DNA from: an uncultured Flavobacteriaceae bacterium
GTDB lineage: Bacteria; Bacteroidota; Bacteroidia; Flavobacteriales; Flavobacteriaceae
Length of the DNA: 64,000 bases
Assembly (NCBI GenBank): GCA_947493535.1
Contig: CANLRK010000004.1
Coordinates: 98,950-162,949, forward strand
Reading direction: 5' to 3'
Part shown: positions 36,857 through 44,324 of the stretch, piece after piece
Numbering within the stretch: the first letter of the stretch is position 1
How the letters are laid out: the number at the start of each line of letters is the position of its first letter
Notes under the pieces: model-generated
Database searches by the model: none
Told to the model about the DNA's origin: nothing
Seen by the model: only the letters and a program-made list of their open reading frames with translations
Made by a program: the position numbers and the translations under genes

Positions 36857-38113
36857 TTAATAGTGACATTTTCCACATTCCAATCCACCCATTTGAGCAA
36901 TTGTAAGTTGGTCAACACCATATTTCTTCTTTAATTCATCGTGAATTTTCGCGTAATATTCATTACCCTCAACCTTCACATTAGTTTCACGGTGACAGTT
37001 TACACACCACCCCATAGTTAAAGGCGCATGTTGTTCTAAAATTTCCATCTCCTCAACTGGTCCGTGACATTTCTGACATGCTACCCCAGCAACTGTTACG
37101 TGTTGCGAGTGATTAAAGTATGCAAAGTCAGGAAGATTATGCACTCTAACCCATTTAACCGGACTAGATTCCCCCGTATACTTTGTACCATCCCAACCAA
37201 CAGCATCGTATAATTTTTGAATCTCACCATCGTAAAACTCTTTAGTATACTCACCATCAGCAGTAGTTGCAGCTACTTCTGAAATATTTTTATGACAGTT
37301 CATACACACGTTTAACGAAGGTATACCTGACGTTTTACTAACTCTTGCACTTGAGTGACAGTACTTACAGTCAATACCGTTATCCCCAGCATGTATTTTA
37401 TGCGAAAAATGTATTGGCTGTACTGGCTGATACCCTTGGTCAACACCTACTTGCATTAAGAACCCAAAAGCGTGATATCCAGCAAACAACATAAATGCAA
37501 TTACCGCCACCAATACTAAAAATTGGTTTTTTACAAACTTCTGCCAAACAGAGTCAGTTTCTTCCGCCTGAACCCCAGCTTGTTTTGCAAGATTGTTTAG
37601 TGTTTTTGTAACCATAAACAACATTACCGCTAACACTAATAAAATTAACGCCAACAACCCTAACACTAAATCCGTACTCATACCCGAATCAGCACTAGCA
37701 TCTCCTGCTCCAGCTTGAGCAACAGGAACAACCTCAGCCTTTTTCTCCTCAGAAGTGTACGCTAAAATATTTTCTAAATCAGCATCCGAAAGCTGCGGAA
37801 ATGCAGTCATAGCTGTTTTATTATACTTTTCAAAAATTTCAACCGCATACGGATCACCAGCCTTAATCATTTTCGAACTGTTACGAATCCATTCAAAAAG
37901 CCAATCTTTTTCTAAACGCTCTGCAACACCACGCAATGCAGGCCCTGTCATATCTTTATCTAATTTATGACATGCCGCACAATTGGAATTAAACAATGAT
38001 TTACCCGCAACAGGATCGCCTTGAGCAAAAATAGAAGTAGAAAATGCTAGCAAAAACGCTAAACAAAAACCTAGAACTTTAGAAGTTGAATTACGGTGTT
38101 TCACCTTTTTCAT
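36857..38113 (-). CDS. actA: Alternative Complex III subunit ActA, multiheme cytochrome c
   Basis: 418 residues with six CxxCH sites. A signal peptide ends AQGD, a monoheme domain follows (CAACHK at about 45-50), then membrane spans at about 147-168 and 188-210, and a C-terminal part with five sites (CKYCH, CMNCH, CQKCH, CVNCH, CGKCH). Five hemes in the C-terminal part fit the pentaheme ActA of ACIII; the N-terminal class I-type domain is an addition to that description that I cannot compare with other members here. First gene of the operon; a hairpin lies in its leader. Confidence 0.93.
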   Translation of the reverse strand: MKKVKHRNSTSKVLGFCLAFLLAFSTSIFAQGDPVAGKSLFNSNCAACHKLDKDMTGPALRGVAERLEKDWLFEWIRNSSKMIKAGDPYAVEIFEKYNKTAMTAFPQLSDADLENILAYTSEEKKAEVVPVAQAGAGDASADSGMSTDLVLGLLALILLVLAVMLFMVTKTLNNLAKQAGVQAEETDSVWQKFVKNQFLVLVAVIAFMLFAGYHAFGFLMQVGVDQGYQPVQPIHFSHKIHAGDNGIDCKYCHSSARVSKTSGIPSLNVCMNCHKNISEVAATTADGEYTKEFYDGEIQKLYDAVGWDGTKYTGESSPVKWVRVHNLPDFAYFNHSQHVTVAGVACQKCHGPVEEMEILEQHAPLTMGWCVNCHRETNVKVEGNEYYAKIHDELKKKYGVDQLTIAQMGGLECGKCHY

Positions 38114-38142
38114 CTGTAATGTATCTATAATTTATTAGTAAT

Positions 38143-38163
38143 CCTTTAAAATATTTTTAAAGG
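38143..38163 (-). other. RNA hairpin in the actA leader
   Basis: Nine-base perfect inverted repeat CCTTTAAAA / TTTTAAAGG with a three-base loop, about 30 bases before the actA ATG and downstream of the putative promoter. On the minus strand it is not followed by a U-run, so it is not a terminator for this transcript. It could stabilise the long operon mRNA or affect translation. Confidence 0.45.
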
Positions 38164-38233
38164 GTTTTTTCTTTTTGGTACGATTTTTTCAGTAATAGCA
38201 ATAAAAAGCTAGCTCAAGAAAAAATTGTTCCGA

Positions 38234-38241
38234 CAAAAATA
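38234..38241 (-). promoter_or_regulatory. -7 promoter element of the act-cta operon (TATTTTTG)
   Basis: TATTTTTG on the minus strand, 120 bases before the actA ATG. It implies a leader of about 110 bases with the hairpin at 38143-38163. The -33 box is not clear. Confidence 0.45.
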
Positions 38242-38340
38242 ATATTTAAGATTGATTTTTTAAGTGTTATAGATATGTTAATTCTAATTTATATAAATTC
38301 TAAATAAGATAAACCACAAAGTAAAAACTAATAGAAAATG

Positions 38341-38348
38341 TACTTTTG
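38341..38348 (+). promoter_or_regulatory. -7 promoter element of the SPOR protein gene (TACTTTTG)
   Basis: TACTTTTG on the plus strand, 17 bases before the ATG at 38366, in the divergent gap with actA. Confidence 0.45.
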
Positions 38349-38365
38349 TGTAAACACAATTCATT

Positions 38366-38761
38366 ATGAACCGCTTACCTTTACTTAAACTTACTTTACT
38401 AGTTAGCTGTCTTCTATTCATTTGTTCTTCATCATACGGACAAGAAGGAACAGTTACTATTGAACAAGATAAAAAAATTGACTTATTACTGAAAGAACGT
38501 AAGCAATTATACGATACTGGCGAACTTAAAAACTACTTCTCAATACAAGTGATTTCTGGTGAAATAAAAACTGCTAGAGAAACATTAGCTGAGTGCAAAA
38601 AAATGTTTACAGATTACACTTCTGATATTGTGTATCAAACACCACATTACAAAGTTTGGGTAGGAAAATTTAGAAACAGAATTGATGCTGACGCTGCGTT
38701 GGTATTAATTAGCGAAACGTACCCTGGAGCTTTTGTTTTTAAGCCCGAGAATAAAAAATAA
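38366..38761 (+). CDS. small secreted SPOR-domain protein
   Basis: 131 residues: a signal peptide (LLKLTLLVSCLLFICSSSYGQ) and a C-terminal SPOR-like domain, recognisable from YFSIQVISGEIKTARE and VWVGKFRNRIDADAAL. SPOR domains bind peptidoglycan with denuded glycan chains, often in division or envelope proteins. No lipobox Cys is suitably placed, though the signal region contains Cys. It is monocistronic and ends in a clear terminator facing the ygiQ-type gene. Confidence 0.85.
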   Translation: MNRLPLLKLTLLVSCLLFICSSSYGQEGTVTIEQDKKIDLLLKERKQLYDTGELKNYFSIQVISGEIKTARETLAECKKMFTDYTSDIVYQTPHYKVWVGKFRNRIDADAALVLISETYPGAFVFKPENKK

Positions 38762-38780
38762 ATCTACATAGAAACTTAAA

Positions 38781-38808
38781 AAAGCCATCAAAATTGATGG
38801 CTTTTTTT
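38781..38808. terminator. terminator between SPOR and YgiQ-type genes
   Basis: Eleven-base stem AAAGCCATCAA / TTGATGGCTTT with a two-base loop and a run of T; the A-run before it allows function on both strands. It lies between convergent stops at 38761 and 38829. Confidence 0.88.
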
Positions 38809-38828
38809 ATGTGATTCAGTTAAGAAAA

Positions 38829-40820
38829 CTACCTTCTTCGTTTCTTTTTATATTTCTTTTCTGAAACTGATTTTTTCTTTTTTCTTTGAGTACTATTCTT
38901 ATCTTTAGGCAACACACTCACAAATCCTTTTTTATTTGATTTTGAGCCAACATCTTGTTTAAAAGCCTCTTTTTTATACCCTTCTTCTTTTGGCAACAAT
39001 CGCTCAATCAAATCGTTCCTTCCTACTTTTTTTAGTGTATTTCTAATCCATTTTTGATTTTCAGGCTTATACCAAAAGAAAAAACGATGTTGATCTTCTT
39101 TTTCTTTTTTGGTTTTAGGTGTTTTCATTTTTTTAAGCGTGTACGGATGGTACCCACTATAATAAATTACTGTTGCTACCGTCATAGGTGTTGGCGTAAA
39201 ACCTTGTACCTGTTCTAGTTTAAACCCCATATCCTTAGTTTCGGCAGCTAGGTTTGCCATATCTTCCAACTCACTAGCAGGATGACTCGATATAAAATAG
39301 GGTATTAATTGTAAGTTTAACTTTTTACGCAGGTTAATTTTATCAAACATCTTTTTAAACTGATGAAAGTTTGAAAAAGACGGTTTACGCATTAGCTTCA
39401 ACACAGGATCTGAGGTATGCTCTGGAGCTACTTTTAAACGCCCAGAAACGTGATTGGTTATTACTTCTTCAGTATACTCTTCGAGTTCCTTTGGGTCAGC
39501 GTTTTTATTAAATTCAGGTACTAGCATATCGTACCGTATACCACTACCTATAAATGACTTTTTCACCTTTGGATGCTTATCTACTGACTGATAAATATCT
39601 GTTAATGGTTTGTGTGAAGTGTCTAAATTACTACAAATAACAGGGTTGATACACGATGGTGCTACGCATTTATCACAAATTGACTGCACTTTCCCTTTCA
39701 TTTTGTACATATTCGCTGATGGCCCTCCAATATCTGAAAAATACCCTTTAAAATCAGGCATATTGGCTACGGTATCCACCTCCTTCATAATAGACTCTTT
39801 ACTTCGGCTAGCAATAAATTTACCTTGATGTGCTGATATGGTACAGAAACTACACCCTCCAAAACATCCACGATGAATATTGATTGAAAACTTAATCATT
39901 TCAAAAGCAGGTATCGGACCTCGCTTACTGTACTTTGGGTGCGGCAAACGTGTGTAGGGCAAATCAAAAGAAGCATCTATCTCTGCTTCTGTCATTGTAG
40001 GAAACGGCGGGTTAATCACTAATCGTTTGTCGGCAACATGCTGAATAATTCTGTTTCCAAAAGTTTTATTAGATTCCTGCTCTATTACTTTAAAATTTGA
40101 AGCAAAAATCTTTTTGTCATTTAAACAGTCTTCATGTGAAGCTATTTGAACATCTTCCCAGTTTTTATTTTTCTGAATAACTTCTGAACGACTTTGTAAA
40201 TAAGCCGTTTGCTTTATTGTTTTTAATGATGAGAAAGGCACTCCTTTTTTCATTAACTCAATAATTTCACGCAAAGGCTGCTCTCCCATTCCATACACAA
40301 GTAAATCAGCCCCTGAGCTACTTAAAATATTTGGCATTAGCTGATCGCTCCAATAATCATAATGGGTAACCCTACGCAAAGAAGCTTCTATACCTCCAAT
40401 AATGATAGGTACATCAGGAAACTTTTCTTTTAATATTTTGGTGTATACTGTAGTAGCATAATCTGGACGAAAACCCTTATCACCATTTGGCGTATAAGCA
40501 TCTTTATCACGCTGTTTTTTACTTGCAGTGTAGTTGCTCACCATAGAATCCATCACTCCGGCAGTTACCGCAAAAAACATATTAGGTTTTCCTAATTTTA
40601 CAAAATCTTGCAAATTATCATTTACATTGGGCTGAGGTACAATAGCAATACGCAAGCCACAATCTTCTATAATCCTACCAATAACTGAAGGACCAAAAGA
40701 CGGATGGTCTACATACGCATCACCACTAAATAATATTACATCTAACTCATCCCAACCTCTTATTTTAACTTCTTTGTTAGTTGTTGGTAACCAGTCTGAT
40801 AGCCTTAATTCATTCTTCAT
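38829..40820 (-). CDS. YgiQ-family radical SAM protein
   Basis: 663 residues. The radical SAM cluster motif is CFGGCSFC (CxxxCxxC) in the segment INIHRGCFGGCSFCTISAHQ. The N-terminal SCTP-like part and DPVLKLMRKP, QLIPYFISSHPASELEDM are typical of the UPF0313/YgiQ family. The C-terminus is an unusually basic, Lys/Arg-rich tail (SKSNKK, KKKKSVSEKKYKKKRRR). The reaction is unknown in the family. The -7 element is so close to the ATG that the transcript may be leaderless. Confidence 0.92.
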   Translation of the reverse strand: MKNELRLSDWLPTTNKEVKIRGWDELDVILFSGDAYVDHPSFGPSVIGRIIEDCGLRIAIVPQPNVNDNLQDFVKLGKPNMFFAVTAGVMDSMVSNYTASKKQRDKDAYTPNGDKGFRPDYATTVYTKILKEKFPDVPIIIGGIEASLRRVTHYDYWSDQLMPNILSSSGADLLVYGMGEQPLREIIELMKKGVPFSSLKTIKQTAYLQSRSEVIQKNKNWEDVQIASHEDCLNDKKIFASNFKVIEQESNKTFGNRIIQHVADKRLVINPPFPTMTEAEIDASFDLPYTRLPHPKYSKRGPIPAFEMIKFSINIHRGCFGGCSFCTISAHQGKFIASRSKESIMKEVDTVANMPDFKGYFSDIGGPSANMYKMKGKVQSICDKCVAPSCINPVICSNLDTSHKPLTDIYQSVDKHPKVKKSFIGSGIRYDMLVPEFNKNADPKELEEYTEEVITNHVSGRLKVAPEHTSDPVLKLMRKPSFSNFHQFKKMFDKINLRKKLNLQLIPYFISSHPASELEDMANLAAETKDMGFKLEQVQGFTPTPMTVATVIYYSGYHPYTLKKMKTPKTKKEKEDQHRFFFWYKPENQKWIRNTLKKVGRNDLIERLLPKEEGYKKEAFKQDVGSKSNKKGFVSVLPKDKNSTQRKKKKSVSEKKYKKKRRR

Positions 40821-40824
40821 TTTG

Positions 40825-40832
40825 CAAAAATA
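40825..40832 (-). promoter_or_regulatory. -7 promoter element of the YgiQ-type gene (TATTTTTG)
   Basis: TATTTTTG on the minus strand, only four bases before the ATG at 40820. A start site 4-7 bases downstream would fall at or next to the ATG, giving a leaderless or nearly leaderless mRNA. Confidence 0.45.
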
Positions 40833-40917
40833 GACTATTTATCTGACATATATATTTTAATTTTAGCTTGTAAGACTTACTTTTACTCACCGACTATACA
40901 TTAATAATTATAACATT

Positions 40918-41253
40918 ATGGCAAAAACATATTACGACCCAGCAGATTTAAGAAAATTTGGTTCAATTACAGAGTGGAACGAAGAGCTTGGCAACAAGTT
41001 TTTTGACTATTATGGAAAGGTTTTTGAAGAAGGCACCTTAACTGCTCGCGAAAAATCATTAATTGCCTTAGCAGTAGCACACACCGAGCAATGCCCCTAT
41101 TGTATTGATGCCTATACCAAAGATGGCTTACAACGAGGAATCACTAAGGAAGAAATGATGGAAGCCGTACATGTTGGCGCTGCCATAAAAGGCGGAGCTA
41201 CTTTAGTACACGGTGTACAAATGATGAATAAAGTAAATAAATTAGAAATGTAG
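40918..41253 (+). CDS. arsenosugar-associated AhpD-like (carboxymuconolactone decarboxylase) protein
   Basis: 111 residues, CMD/AhpD fold. The active-site motif is CPYC at 59-62 in HTEQCPYCIDAY, with the His of the AhpD-type relay downstream (AVHVGAAIKGG). This is the small peroxidase-like protein that I recall accompanying radical SAM ArsS in arsenosugar gene sets; in some relatives the first Cys is selenocysteine, but here both are encoded as Cys (TGC, TGT). It opens the plus-strand operon, 67 bases before arsS. Its role, perhaps thiol redox for the pathway, is inferred. Confidence 0.88.
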   Translation: MAKTYYDPADLRKFGSITEWNEELGNKFFDYYGKVFEEGTLTAREKSLIALAVAHTEQCPYCIDAYTKDGLQRGITKEEMMEAVHVGAAIKGGATLVHGVQMMNKVNKLEM

Positions 41254-41319
41254 TTTACTATTAATAACTACTAACAGAACTAATAAAAAAACATAAGCGC
41301 TCTAATAAAGAACTATTTC

Positions 41320-42375
41320 ATGGCAACAAAATCTCTTCATAAACGAGAAAACGAATTAGCACAAGCACAAAAACAACTTGATTTTTTATCTAATGGTATT
41401 TTTAAAAATGGGGAGTTGCCTACATTTAAAGAAAAAATAGCAGAAACCAAGCAGTTTCCTTTAACCCCTAAAAAACTAGAAATATTACAATTAAATTTAG
41501 GGTATATGTGTAATCAGGTCTGTGAGCATTGCCATGTAGATGCTGGCCCTGACAGGAAAGAAATAATGACTAAGGAAACCATGCAACAATGTTTAGAGGT
41601 AATAAAAAACACTAAAGCGCATACCTTAGATTTAACAGGAGGAGCACCTGAAATGAATTCTAATTTTCGTTGGTTTGTAGAAGAAGCTTCTAAAGCAGGC
41701 ATACAAGATTTTATTGTCCGTTCTAACCTTACCATTATACGTGCTAATAAAAAGTATTATGATTTGCCTGAGTTTTTTAAAAAACACAATATACATGTAA
41801 TCTCTTCAATGCCGCATTGGACTCCTGGAAAAACTGACAAACAACGAGGTAAAGGAGTTTTTAATGCCTCTATAAAAGCGTTACAAGAATTAAATGCTGT
41901 TGGTTACGGAATGCCTGGTAGTAATTTACGACTTGATTTAGTATACAACCCCTCAGGTGCTTTCTTACCAGGCGACCAAAAAGCTCTTGAAAATGAGTTT
42001 AAAAAAGCACTGCAAGACAACTTTAATATTCAATTTCATAACTTATTTGCAATAACCAACTTGCCTATAAGTAGATTTCTGGATTACCTTATAGCTTCTG
42101 ACAATTATGAAGATTACATGTATGCTTTGGTTGAAGCTTACAATCCTGTGGCAGTAGCCAATGTAATGTGCACCAACACACTTTCCGTAAGTTGGGATGG
42201 GTGGTTGTATGATTGTGATTTTAACCAGATGCTTGAACTAAAAGTAGCTAGTAAAATACAGCATATTAGTGACTATAACGAAGAGTTACTACAGCAACGA
42301 AACATTATAATTTCTCAACATTGTTATGGTTGTACTGCTGGCGCTGGAAGTAGTTGCCAAGGAACTGTAGCCTAA
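41320..42375 (+). CDS. arsS: arsenosugar biosynthesis radical SAM protein ArsS
   Basis: Radical SAM enzyme, 351 residues. In the family it couples dimethylarsenic to a 5'-deoxyadenosyl group from SAM. The cluster motif is C64xxxC68xxC71 in CNQVCEHC, followed by HVDAGPDRKE; the glycine-rich SAM strand is LDLTGGAPEMN. The C-terminal Cys-rich end has C335, C338 and C346 in HCYGCTAGAGSSCQG; relatives can carry selenocysteine in this region, but here all are Cys codons. It lies between the AhpD-like gene and the rhodanese gene, 19 bases before the probable ATC of the latter. Assignment is strong from the Cys-rich end together with the ArsM neighbour. Confidence 0.95.
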   Translation: MATKSLHKRENELAQAQKQLDFLSNGIFKNGELPTFKEKIAETKQFPLTPKKLEILQLNLGYMCNQVCEHCHVDAGPDRKEIMTKETMQQCLEVIKNTKAHTLDLTGGAPEMNSNFRWFVEEASKAGIQDFIVRSNLTIIRANKKYYDLPEFFKKHNIHVISSMPHWTPGKTDKQRGKGVFNASIKALQELNAVGYGMPGSNLRLDLVYNPSGAFLPGDQKALENEFKKALQDNFNIQFHNLFAITNLPISRFLDYLIASDNYEDYMYALVEAYNPVAVANVMCTNTLSVSWDGWLYDCDFNQMLELKVASKIQHISDYNEELLQQRNIIISQHCYGCTAGAGSSCQGTVA

Positions 42376-42394
42376 TTAAAACATTTTTTAAGTT

Positions 42395-42883
42395 ATCAAG
42401 AAAACATTTTACATATTATTCCTTTTTGCTTTTACTAGTATTGCTCAAAATAACTCTTTTGATGTAATGCTGTTTAACACCTTAGAAAGAACAGTTCCGT
42501 TTATTAGCCCTGAAAAACTACTAAAAAACTACAATAACTATACAGTTCTTGATATTAGAGAACCTCAAGAATATAAAGTAAGTCATTTAAAAAACTCCAT
42601 CTTTATTAGTTATGAGGATTTTGATATCAATAAAACAATACAAGCTTTACCTAAAAATAAGCCTATTGTTGTGTACTGTTCTATTGGTTATAGAAGTGAA
42701 AAAATTGGCGAATTATTAATCCAAAAAGGGTATACCGTATACAATTTATACGGTGGCATTTTTAATTGGGTAAACAAAAGTCAACCTATTGTAGATGGTT
42801 ACAACAAGCCTACAAGTAACATTCATCCTTATAATAAAAAATGGGCTATTTGGCTTACCAACGGCATAAAAGTATATGACTAA
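42395..42883 (+). CDS. exported rhodanese-like protein with probable ATC start
   Basis: Rhodanese domain with active-site Cys in VVYCSIGYRSE, a sulfurtransferase or phosphatase-like fold. The ORF track starts at the ATG at 42467, but the same frame continues upstream without a stop and encodes KKTFYILFLFAFTSIAQ, a clean signal peptide, preceded by ATC at 42395. A start at ATC (where ATG would give MKKTFY...) gives 162 residues and explains the upstream sequence; the ATG at 42467 would remove the signal and leave a cytoplasmic protein. It overlaps the next gene by eight bases. ATC starts are rare, so a sequencing error in this codon is also possible. Its role in arsenosugar synthesis is not known. 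Confidence 0.8.
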   Translation: MKKTFYILFLFAFTSIAQNNSFDVMLFNTLERTVPFISPEKLLKNYNNYTVLDIREPQEYKVSHLKNSIFISYEDFDINKTIQALPKNKPIVVYCSIGYRSEKIGELLIQKGYTVYNLYGGIFNWVNKSQPIVDGYNKPTSNIHPYNKKWAIWLTNGIKVYD

Positions 42884-43487
42884 AAATAAAAACTTACTCC
42901 TTATATTTACTCGCAACCCTGAAATAGGGAAATGCAAAACACGGCTTGCAAAAACTATTGGTGCAGAAAATGCTTTAAGTATATATAAAACACTACTTGA
43001 ACATACTGTAAAAACAACTTCAAACATACCTTGTGAAAAGGCAGTATACTATTCAGTTAAAATACGAGAAAATGACATTTGGGATAACGAAGTTTTTAAA
43101 AAATACCTGCAAAATGGTACTGACTTAGGTTTACGAATGAAAAATGCTTTTAAAACGAGCTTTGAAAATAACTACCATAAAGTACTAATTATTGGGAGTG
43201 ATTTGTATGATTTAGAACCTAAACATATTCAAAAAGCTTTTAAAGAGCTTGACCATAACGATGTTGTTATTGGCCCTGCACAAGATGGTGGTTACTATTT
43301 ATTAGGCATGAAAGAATTACACCCAAACATATTTGAAAATAAAAATTGGGGAACCGCAACTGTAAGAGAGGAAACATTAAACGATTTAAAAACAAAAAAA
43401 GTAGCTCAATTAGAAATGCTAAATGACATTGATGTGTATGATGACATAAAAGAATATCCGGCGTTTAAACCATACTTAATACAATAA
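42876..43487 (+). CDS. arsenosugar-associated glycosyltransferase 1 (TIGR04282/DUF2064 type)
   Basis: 203 residues with the nucleotidyl/glycosyl-transferase A-like fold. The N-terminal LLIFTRNPEIGKCKTRLAK, the central LIIGSDLYDLEPKHIQKAFK and VIGPAQDGGYYLLGM are those of the rSAM/selenodomain-associated transferase 1 family (TIGR04282). It starts inside the rhodanese gene and ends 21 bases before the phosphorylase gene. It probably moves a sugar or glycerol-phosphate-type group to the arsenic ribose, but the substrate is unknown. Confidence 0.92.
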   Translation: MTKNKNLLLIFTRNPEIGKCKTRLAKTIGAENALSIYKTLLEHTVKTTSNIPCEKAVYYSVKIRENDIWDNEVFKKYLQNGTDLGLRMKNAFKTSFENNYHKVLIIGSDLYDLEPKHIQKAFKELDHNDVVIGPAQDGGYYLLGMKELHPNIFENKNWGTATVREETLNDLKTKKVAQLEMLNDIDVYDDIKEYPAFKPYLIQ

Positions 43488-43508
43488 AACTACCCTGTAA
43501 AATAACTT

Positions 43509-44324
43509 ATGAAAAAACAACAACTACAAGAATCTATAAACTACCTTAACAGTAAAGGAATTGATCAAGCAGAAATAGGGATCGTTTTAGGTACTGGCTT
43601 AGGTAAAATTGTTAATGAAATTACAATAGAACAAGAAATAGCTTATGCAGACATTCCTCATTTTCCAAAAGCTACAGTTGAGTTTCATTCTGGAAAACTT
43701 ATTTACGGTTGGCTAGAAGGTAAAAAAGTAGTCGTCATGTCTGGCCGTTTTCATTTATATGAAGGTTATAACTTATGGGAAGTAACCTATGGCATACGTA
43801 TTATGCATGGTTTAAACATTAACAAACTACTTATTTCTAACGCAGCAGGAGCTATTAATTTAGCATATAAAAAAGGCGATTTAATGCTATTAGATGACCA
43901 TATTAACCTACAAGGAAATTCACCTTTAGCCTTTGCAAACGTAGGTGAGTTTGGCTCACAATTTACAGATATGCTTGAGCCATATTCAAAAAAGATAAAC
44001 CTTCAGCTTAAAGCTATAGCCAAACAAAACAATATCACTTTACATGAAGGTGTTTACGCTAGTGTTGTAGGACCTCAACTAGAAACCAGAGCCGAATACC
44101 GAATGTTAAGCATTATTGGTGCAGACGCTGTTGGTATGAGTACCGTGCCGGAAGTTATTGTAGCTAACCACTTAAATATTGAAACCATAGCCGTATCGGT
44201 ATTGACTGATGAATGTGACCCTGACAATCTTAAACCTGTTAATATTGAAGAAATTATAGCTATTGCAGGCCAGGCAGAACCTAAAATGATTACTCTCTTT
44301 AAAAAATTAATTCAACAACTATGA
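43509..44324 (+). CDS. purine nucleoside phosphorylase, trimeric (class I) type with adenine-like specificity residue
   Basis: 271 residues of the trimeric PNP family: GRFHLYEGY (phosphate site), ISNAAGAINLAYKKGDLMLLDDH, GPQLETRAEYRML and GADAVGMSTVPEVIVANH. Ungapped comparison with human PNP after the MSTVPEVIVA segment puts Asp234 (VLTDEC) opposite human Asn243, the base-recognition residue; the Asn-to-Asp change in the human enzyme is known to favour adenine nucleosides. The gene overlaps arsM by four bases (ATGA), so it belongs to the arsenosugar operon. The likely role is phosphorolysis of the arsenic-bearing adenosine made by ArsS. A housekeeping purine salvage role remains possible. 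Confidence 0.9.
   Translation: MKKQQLQESINYLNSKGIDQAEIGIVLGTGLGKIVNEITIEQEIAYADIPHFPKATVEFHSGKLIYGWLEGKKVVVMSGRFHLYEGYNLWEVTYGIRIMHGLNINKLLISNAAGAINLAYKKGDLMLLDDHINLQGNSPLAFANVGEFGSQFTDMLEPYSKKINLQLKAIAKQNNITLHEGVYASVVGPQLETRAEYRMLSIIGADAVGMSTVPEVIVANHLNIETIAVSVLTDECDPDNLKPVNIEEIIAIAGQAEPKMITLFKKLIQQL

Noticed and set aside
41320-42375. Selenocysteine in ArsS
   Set aside because: All relevant codons are TGC/TGT and there is no in-frame TGA, so no selenoprotein is encoded.
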